Of a stretch of 18,261 bases of DNA, positions 14,034 to 18,261 are shown in pieces. This stretch comes from Patescibacteria group bacterium (GTDB taxonomy: Bacteria; Patescibacteriota; WWE3; 2-01-FULL-39-13). A program made the translations under genes and the position numbers. Location: positions 1-18,261 of the forward strand of contig JAUPVU010000101.1 in assembly GCA_030916925.1 (NCBI GenBank). Reading direction: 5' to 3'. The notes under the pieces were generated by a model. The model saw only the letters and a program-made list of their open reading frames with translations, did no database searches and was not told the DNA's origin. How positions within the stretch are numbered: the stretch's first letter is position 1; each line of letters starts with the position of its first letter.

Positions 14034-15134
14034 ATGATGAAATTTAAAAATCTACTGTTCTATGTCGTTATTTCAATCGCTCTTATTTTAAGTCCTGCAC
14101 TTTTATTTAGGTCAATGTTTCCCGCAAAAGCCTTAGCGTTTAATTTTTTTGGCTATGTGCTGGGTGACGATGATGAGGCTGAAGAAGATGAGGAAGACGA
14201 TGACGAGGACGAAAACGAAGATGAGCGAAATGATAAGGATGAAGACGAGGAAGATGATAAGGATGAGGCTGATGACAACGAAGAGGATGAAAAAGATGAT
14301 GAACGAAAAGAGACTCGAAGTACGAAAGTAAATCAAGATGGAACACGCACTGTTACAAAGAAAAAAGTTGAAGATAATGGAAAAGTGGAAATCGAAACTA
14401 AAACCTATGGAATAAACGGCAAAGTTATTGAAGAATATAAATCAAAAGATGAAAACGGTAAATCCGAAGAGGAGTATCAAGCTAAAGTATTTTCTGAGGA
14501 GGGTGGTAAGGTATCCGAAATTAAGTACAAATCGAAAAATGGAGAAGAATTTAGACTTATGATTAAAAATGAGGATCAGAGTATTACAAAAGTTAAATAT
14601 GATGAAAATCATAATTACGTGAGAGTAATTGGAAGAACAAATGATAATGATGATGGTCTAGAAGATGAGCTCCAGAATGAAATAGAGGATGAATCAGAAA
14701 TGGACGATGACTCTGTAAACGATGATGAATCTGAAACGGACGATGACGTTTTAATTAGAAGTGAAGATGATGAAACTTATGAACTAGAGCATCGAGGTAA
14801 AAAAGTTAGAGTAAGATTGCCATTAACGATAGACGATGCTACTGGAGATATATTGCTTTTAACTGATAGTGGAGAAAAGTCACTCCAATATCTACCAGAC
14901 GCAATATTAAGCAAAGTGTCAGAGTCAGATGATTCGATTGAGGTATCAAATGTTGAGATAGTCGAAAAAGATGGAAAAATCGCGTATGAATTGACTGCAG
15001 AAAAAGCCCAAAGTGTATTAGGCCTTTTCAAAACGAGAATAGATACCTTAATCACCTATGATGCCGAAACGGGTCAAGAGCTTGAAAGCCTTCAAAGCTT
15101 TTGGGGAAGAATTGTAGACGCTATAAGTTTTTAA
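14034..15134 (+). CDS. Secreted protein with long Asp/Glu-rich tracts
   Basis: A 366-aa protein of unknown family. A hydrophobic N-terminus (6-25) followed by AKALA (31-35) looks like a signal peptide with cleavage near 35. Residues 44-92 are nearly all Asp/Glu with a few Lys/Arg/Asn, and a second acidic stretch lies at 203-247. Between them (about 95-200) are repeated strand-like units rich in Lys/Glu/Asn and Gly (TKVNQDGTRTVTKKKVEDNGK, KTYGINGKVIEEYKSKDENGK). The last 110 residues (about 250-366) form a globular region with weak PepSY-like character (KIAYELTAEKAQSVLGLF). Such a polyanion outside the cell could bind Ca2+ or cationic surfaces; this is inference. Neighbours are a FAS1 protein (convergent) and the IMPase (divergent). 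Confidence 0.85.
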   Translation: MMKFKNLLFYVVISIALILSPALLFRSMFPAKALAFNFFGYVLGDDDEAEEDEEDDDEDENEDERNDKDEDEEDDKDEADDNEEDEKDDERKETRSTKVNQDGTRTVTKKKVEDNGKVEIETKTYGINGKVIEEYKSKDENGKSEEEYQAKVFSEEGGKVSEIKYKSKNGEEFRLMIKNEDQSITKVKYDENHNYVRVIGRTNDNDDGLEDELQNEIEDESEMDDDSVNDDESETDDDVLIRSEDDETYELEHRGKKVRVRLPLTIDDATGDILLLTDSGEKSLQYLPDAILSKVSESDDSIEVSNVEIVEKDGKIAYELTAEKAQSVLGLFKTRIDTLITYDAETGQELESLQSFWGRIVDAISF

Positions 15135-15147
15135 GTAACGACCGTTT

Positions 15148-15744
15148 TTACAGTTCTGTTTCGTCGGAATCAGCTTCACCTTCCTGTGGTGGAATTAGAA
15201 CAGTATCGATTCCATGAACAATGCCATTTGATGCTGGTTGGTTAGGAGTTACAATTTCTGCGTCGTTTAGCAAAGAAGTTCCACCTAAATTATTAGTTAC
15301 CTGAATTTCTCTATTCGAAATAGTTAATAGCTCAGGTAAAGAGTTAATTACACTTGTTGGTATATTTTGTGGTAAAAAGTGATATCCGATTACTGCAACT
15401 AAATCCTCTTGATCTTTTTCAAGCTCTGCCCAAACTAATGGATCCACGTTATCAAATGCCTGGTTTGTTGGAGCAAAAACAGTAAACGGCCCAAGACCCT
15501 CTAAAGCAGACATCATATTTTGTGATTCTAATAGTTCAACAAATTTAGAAAATTCAGGATTTGATTTTAAAACTTCCCCAACGTTTTTATCCGAGGTTGG
15601 AGTTGAGTTAAATTGATTTACGGAATTTTCGACGGGTTGATTAGTTACATCTCCCTTGATTCCTCTGTTCGCCCAAGCAATCAAAATGGATACTAGTGCT
15701 ATTAATGCAATTAATAAGAATAGTGGTTTATTTTTGTTATTCAT
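15148..15744 (-). CDS. Membrane-anchored fasciclin (FAS1) domain protein
   Basis: A 198-aa protein with an N-terminal membrane anchor or uncleaved signal (about 6-24), a Ser/Thr/Asn-rich linker (25-52) and one FAS1 domain (about 53-187). The FAS1 hallmarks are visible: FSKFVELLESQNMMSALEGLGPFTVFAPTNQAFD (the H1 box), YHFLPQNI (central), and SNGIVHGIDTVLIPP (the H2 box) near the end. FAS1 domains mediate adhesion at cell surfaces. The tail is acidic (EGEADSDETEL). It converges on the acidic secreted protein with a 13-base gap and no clear terminator between them. Its promoter faces that of the BpsA-like gene. Confidence 0.94.
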   Translation of the reverse strand: MNNKNKPLFLLIALIALVSILIAWANRGIKGDVTNQPVENSVNQFNSTPTSDKNVGEVLKSNPEFSKFVELLESQNMMSALEGLGPFTVFAPTNQAFDNVDPLVWAELEKDQEDLVAVIGYHFLPQNIPTSVINSLPELLTISNREIQVTNNLGGTSLLNDAEIVTPNQPASNGIVHGIDTVLIPPQEGEADSDETEL

Positions 15745-15752
15745 GCTTCCTA

Positions 15753-15758
15753 ATTATA
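15753..15758 (-). promoter_or_regulatory. -10 element of the FAS1 gene
   Basis: On the minus strand a perfect TATAAT ends 8 bases before the ATG at 15744. Upstream, TTGTCA is a possible -35 at a long 19-base spacing. AGGA is present but only 3 bases from the ATG, too close for a usual Shine-Dalgarno, which favours near-leaderless initiation. Confidence 0.5.
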
Positions 15759-15776
15759 ACGTATTAACTATCCGAT

Positions 15777-15805
15777 ATGACAAACAAGCTTAGCACCGTT
15801 ATAAT
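15777..15805 (+). promoter_or_regulatory. Promoter of the polyamine operon
   Basis: ATGACA (15777-15782), a 17-base spacer and a perfect TATAAT (15800-15805) that ends 6 bases before the ATG at 15812: a strong promoter with a leaderless prediction. It is back-to-back with the FAS1 promoter within 67 bases. Confidence 0.65.
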
Positions 15806-15811
15806 AGCCTA

Positions 15812-16795
15812 ATGGCAAAACCACTTATAAACGCTGATTTATTGGGATTTTCTAAGAAATCCGGGATTCCTTTTTCCCAGATTGTCGAGTTATTCGTGCT
15901 CCTTTTTAAACAAGGGAGTTTGGTTAATAAAGAAGTAATCCAATCAACTGGCGTTTCATTACAAAGCCTAACGTTAATCAAAAAAGAATTAAGTCCAATG
16001 TTTGAGAAAATCGTTCCTCAATCAATGTTAAGTGAATACGGTAAAAAAGTTGCGCAAACTCTAGCGACATTGTCTGACTCTCGTGCGGAAATTAATTTAC
16101 ATGAGTTAAATAATATTGCGCTCTACAAAACGATTAAGGATATCCGGGACCAATCTCAAGTCCATGATAAAAGAGAGTTCGACCAGTTCGCCGCTACTTC
16201 CGAAACTATTACTAAACGAGCCTTATTTATGAGTAAGAATTTTGATCTGTCTGGAAAACGTGTTTTATTTCTTGGTGATGATGATTATACTTCGGTTGCT
16301 GTAAGTATTCTTAATGAAGCAGAGCAGGTTAGCGTTTTTGAAATAGACGATCTCGTTATTAATTCTATAAAAACGCATGCTGCTGGTTTCAATTTACCAA
16401 TTAAAATCATAAAAGGTGATGTTAAAGATAATTTTCCCGTGGATTTAAAAAGTCAGTTTGATGTAGTTTTTACAGATCCACCATATACAGAAGAGGGAAT
16501 AAAGATATTCCTTTCCAGAGCAATTCAAGCGCTTGATTTTCATAACAAAGCCGCACGAATATATTTTTGCTACGGTAATAGCGAGCTTTCTAGAGAGAAA
16601 TTCATAAAAATCCAGAAGGTTGTAACCGATAGTGGGCTTATGATAAGATATTCACTCGACAGGTTTAATGTATATAAAGGAGCAGAAAGTATTGGGTCTT
16701 CAAGTAATTTGTATGTTTGTGACGTTACTCCTTCTACCGAACCACTAGTCAAAGGACAATATAATGGAAAAAGTATCTACACACATCAAAATTGA
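15812..16795 (+). CDS. bpsA: BpsA-like branched-chain polyamine synthase (aminopropyltransferase)
   Basis: The 327-aa protein resembles BpsA, first characterised in thermophilic archaea, which adds aminopropyl groups from decarboxylated S-adenosylmethionine to spermidine to form branched polyamines. Residues 1-85 form a winged-helix-like N-terminal domain (VNKEVIQSTGVSLQSLTLIKKEL). The Rossmann catalytic domain follows, with EFDQFAAT (122-129), VLFLGDDDYTS (151-161, the G-D-D-D signature), FEIDD (176-180) and TDPPYT (221-226). These motifs agree with the BpsA set, including the active-site acidic residues. It is first in an operon with the SpeD-like gene, whose start overlaps its end by 32 bases. 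The activity, and whether the product is truly branched, are inferred. Confidence 0.86.
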   Translation: MAKPLINADLLGFSKKSGIPFSQIVELFVLLFKQGSLVNKEVIQSTGVSLQSLTLIKKELSPMFEKIVPQSMLSEYGKKVAQTLATLSDSRAEINLHELNNIALYKTIKDIRDQSQVHDKREFDQFAATSETITKRALFMSKNFDLSGKRVLFLGDDDYTSVAVSILNEAEQVSVFEIDDLVINSIKTHAAGFNLPIKIIKGDVKDNFPVDLKSQFDVVFTDPPYTEEGIKIFLSRAIQALDFHNKAARIYFCYGNSELSREKFIKIQKVVTDSGLMIRYSLDRFNVYKGAESIGSSSNLYVCDVTPSTEPLVKGQYNGKSIYTHQN

Positions 16796-17123
16796 TCATT
16801 CGGTCATCAAAATAACAACCTCTCCTGACTATGAATATTCTAAAGAAGCCCTATATTCATTAGCGGATACTATTTCAAAGGAAGCACAATTAAACGTTGT
16901 TGAAAAATGCTACTATGCCTACCCAGTTCAGGGTGAAACATTGGTATACATATTATCTGAGTCCAGTTTGGTTTTACACACTTGGCCAGAGCATTCCTTT
17001 ATATATGTAGATTTACTTACAGGAAATACTAACCTCAAATATGAACAAATTGAAAAAGCAATCAGAGGACTTAAGGGAATTGTTTCTATCCAATCGCAAG
17101 AAGTTTCAAATCAGGTATTATAG
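16764..17123 (+). CDS. speD: SpeD-like pyruvoyl-dependent decarboxylase, catalytic Cys absent
   Basis: A 119-aa member of the prokaryotic AdoMet decarboxylase (SpeD) fold. These proenzymes self-cleave at Glu-Ser to make a pyruvoyl cofactor. The core YILSESSLVLHTWPE (62-76) keeps the cleavage serine (S67), H72 and WPE. Counting from H72 as in Thermotoga maritima SpeD (S63, H68, C83), the catalytic cysteine position is G87 (in LLTGN, where SpeD has FTCG). True AdoMet decarboxylase activity is therefore in doubt. SpeD homologues that have become ornithine or arginine decarboxylases are known. AGGA (16753-16756) gives a Shine-Dalgarno 7 bases before this ATG, inside the end of bpsA, so the two are tightly coupled. 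Normal substrate supply to BpsA would need decarboxylated AdoMet. Confidence 0.85.
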   Translation: MEKVSTHIKIDHSVIKITTSPDYEYSKEALYSLADTISKEAQLNVVEKCYYAYPVQGETLVYILSESSLVLHTWPEHSFIYVDLLTGNTNLKYEQIEKAIRGLKGIVSIQSQEVSNQVL

Positions 17124-17128
17124 TAGTA

Positions 17129-17620
17129 ATGAACGTAATCTACATTGCATGTACACTCGTGGTAGTTGTGTGTGTGTTCTATTTAGCCACGACCTATTTT
17201 AAAATAAATAAAATAAAACCTGACGATACGTATTTATCCAGCCTTCCAATAAAAATAATTTCAATAAATGGGAAAAATTATGATATTTGGATTGTTGAGG
17301 ATGAAGATAAGAGGCAAAGAGGGTTAATGTACGTTAAAGATATGAAGAAAACCAGTGGTATGCTTTTTATATTTGATTCCACTTCCATTTACCCAATTTG
17401 GATGAAAAATACAGTTATTCCCCTCGATATAATCTGGATAAGTGAGGAAGGTAACGTCGTTTTTATAAAAGAAAACGCAAAGCCTTGTGACTCAACGATC
17501 GATGCTTTATGTCATACCATTATTCCAACAAGTCCTGCTAGGTTTATTTTAGAATTAAATGCTGGTCAAGTTCAGAAGTTAGGTCTAAAAGTAGGCGAAA
17601 ATATTAATTTTAAGCAGTAG
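17129..17620 (+). CDS. DUF192 family secreted/anchored protein
   Basis: A 163-aa protein with an N-terminal hydrophobic anchor (about 3-21) and a single DUF192 (COG1430) domain (about 48-160). Family landmarks are KRQRGLMYVKDM (61-72), GMLFIF (77-82), YPIWMKNTVIPLDIIWI (88-104), and the ending SPARFILELNAG...LGLKVGENI (135-159). The domain is a small beta-barrel with no established biochemical role. It sits 5 bases after the SpeD-like stop, so it belongs to the same transcript; a link with polyamine metabolism is not otherwise supported. Its stop overlaps the end of the convergent VirB4-type gene by 11 bases. Confidence 0.93.
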   Translation: MNVIYIACTLVVVVCVFYLATTYFKINKIKPDDTYLSSLPIKIISINGKNYDIWIVEDEDKRQRGLMYVKDMKKTSGMLFIFDSTSIYPIWMKNTVIPLDIIWISEEGNVVFIKENAKPCDSTIDALCHTIIPTSPARFILELNAGQVQKLGLKVGENINFKQ

Positions 17621-18261
17621 GTCTTGGATTTCTTTCGTTTAGAATAATCGTTCCAGATTTATAATTTTCGCTGTCATCTCCAGTAATTCCTGAATATGGA
17701 TTAGGCATTGGAGTAATTCCTGGACGGCTTATTGGTGCTGTTTCGGGTGTTGAGGCAACTGGACTTATTTTATCGAACGGGTCGATAACGTCATTACTAG
17801 TTTCGGCAAGAGTTTGCTGTTCAATTTGTTCATCATTTTGATATTTATTAGCAATGCCCACTTGCTTTGGGGCACTTGTTTGGTTTCTTTCGTCTATGGT
17901 TTTTAGGGAATCATTAAAGTTTTTTTCAGCCTCGATTTTTGCGACTTCTTGAGGATTTGTAGTAATTAATAAATGTTCCTGTTTTGATGCCTTAAATTGA
18001 ATTGCGACGTGGTTGGTTCCAGCAAAGAATAAGCCTTCTCCAACACCAGCCGAAAGCAAGAAATTTCTTTCTCCAGCAGATAAGTAAAAAACTTCAGCAA
18101 CTTTATCTATAGCTGCCGGATGTTGTTTAAGTAATATCTGGATTGAAGAGTTGTTTAAAACAGCTTTTCCATAATCCGATCCTAAGAAATCTGCAACATC
18201 TTGAGTGATAGTTGTTAATCCTAAGAAATACTTTCTTGCCCTTTTTGCTAGCGAATAGACA
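17610..18261 (-). CDS. VirB4/TraC-type conjugation ATPase, C-terminal part
   Basis: The reading frame enters from the right edge (first full codon at 18258-18260) and runs 216 residues to TAA at 17610-17612. The first part, KYFLGLTTITQDVADFLGS followed by DYGKAVLNNSSIQILLKQ, then AAIDKVAEVFYLSAGE, and VGEGLFFAGTNHVAIQFKAS, is the usual C-terminal end of VirB4-type ATPases; TQDV-DFL and NNSS are characteristic. Such ATPases power type IV secretion or pilus-like machines, and homologues are common in Patescibacteria. After the conserved end, about 100 residues are a low-complexity tail rich in Asn, Gln, Ser, Pro and Asp. The Walker motifs are beyond the window. A Met within it is not the true start. 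Confidence 0.9.
   Translation of the reverse strand, partial: VYSLAKRARKYFLGLTTITQDVADFLGSDYGKAVLNNSSIQILLKQHPAAIDKVAEVFYLSAGERNFLLSAGVGEGLFFAGTNHVAIQFKASKQEHLLITTNPQEVAKIEAEKNFNDSLKTIDERNQTSAPKQVGIANKYQNDEQIEQQTLAETSNDVIDPFDKISPVASTPETAPISRPGITPMPNPYSGITGDDSENYKSGTIILNERNPRPTA

Noticed and set aside
14133..14346. Several short frames opposite or within the acidic gene
   Set aside because: They arise from the repetitive GAT/GAA codons of the Asp/Glu tract and have no other support.
1..18261. CRISPR array, insertion sequence or prophage
   Set aside because: No evenly spaced repeats, transposase, terminal inverted repeats or phage genes were found.

Overview
The window (18,261 bp, AT-rich) looks like chromosomal DNA from a Candidate Phyla Radiation / Patescibacteria bacterium. 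This is inferred from a very short IF2 (494 aa) with no long N-terminal extension, a nusA-infB-(DHH-like)-rpsO-pnp order without rimP or rbfA, small proteins throughout, a VirB4-type ATPase next to small secreted proteins, and short intergenic gaps. I cannot name the phylum from the sequence alone. The standard bacterial code fits: TGA serves as a stop and no gene needs recoding.

Left part (1-8200): a leftward pair, a TatD-type hydrolase cut by the window edge and a PAP2-family phosphatase. Divergently, the rightward translation/RNA block follows: nusA (behind a terminator-like hairpin), infB, a DHH-family protein that has lost its metal-binding motifs, rpsO and pnp with an RGG-rich tail. A zinc-ribbon membrane protein and an intrinsic terminator close the block. 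A possible 40-aa membrane peptide lies antisense in the infB-DHH gap.

Middle part (8240-13910): a tRNA with anticodon UAU (isoleucine, reading AUA), then a gene with a ParB/sulfiredoxin-like DGNxR motif. Next is a 5'-truncated remnant of an inositol-monophosphatase-family (IMPase) gene. After it comes an accessory cassette: a broken histidine phosphatase, a PadR regulator, and an ABC exporter of permease, ATPase and membrane-fusion protein. The intact IMPase gene lies on the far side of the cassette, in the same orientation as the remnant. The cassette is therefore bracketed by direct repeats of an IMPase 3' end, which looks like a recombination or insertion scar.

Right part (13910-18261): a secreted protein with long Asp/Glu tracts, a membrane-anchored FAS1 (fasciclin) protein, and a polyamine-type operon. 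The operon holds a BpsA-like aminopropyltransferase, a SpeD-like pyruvoyl enzyme lacking the usual catalytic cysteine, and a DUF192 protein. The C-terminal end of a VirB4-type ATPase closes the window on the minus strand.

A recurring theme is promoter layout. In seven of the genes read here, a -10-like hexamer, often preceded by TGn, ends only 6-8 bases before the start codon, so these mRNAs are predicted to be leaderless or nearly so. Clear Shine-Dalgarno sequences are seen mainly at infB and speD.
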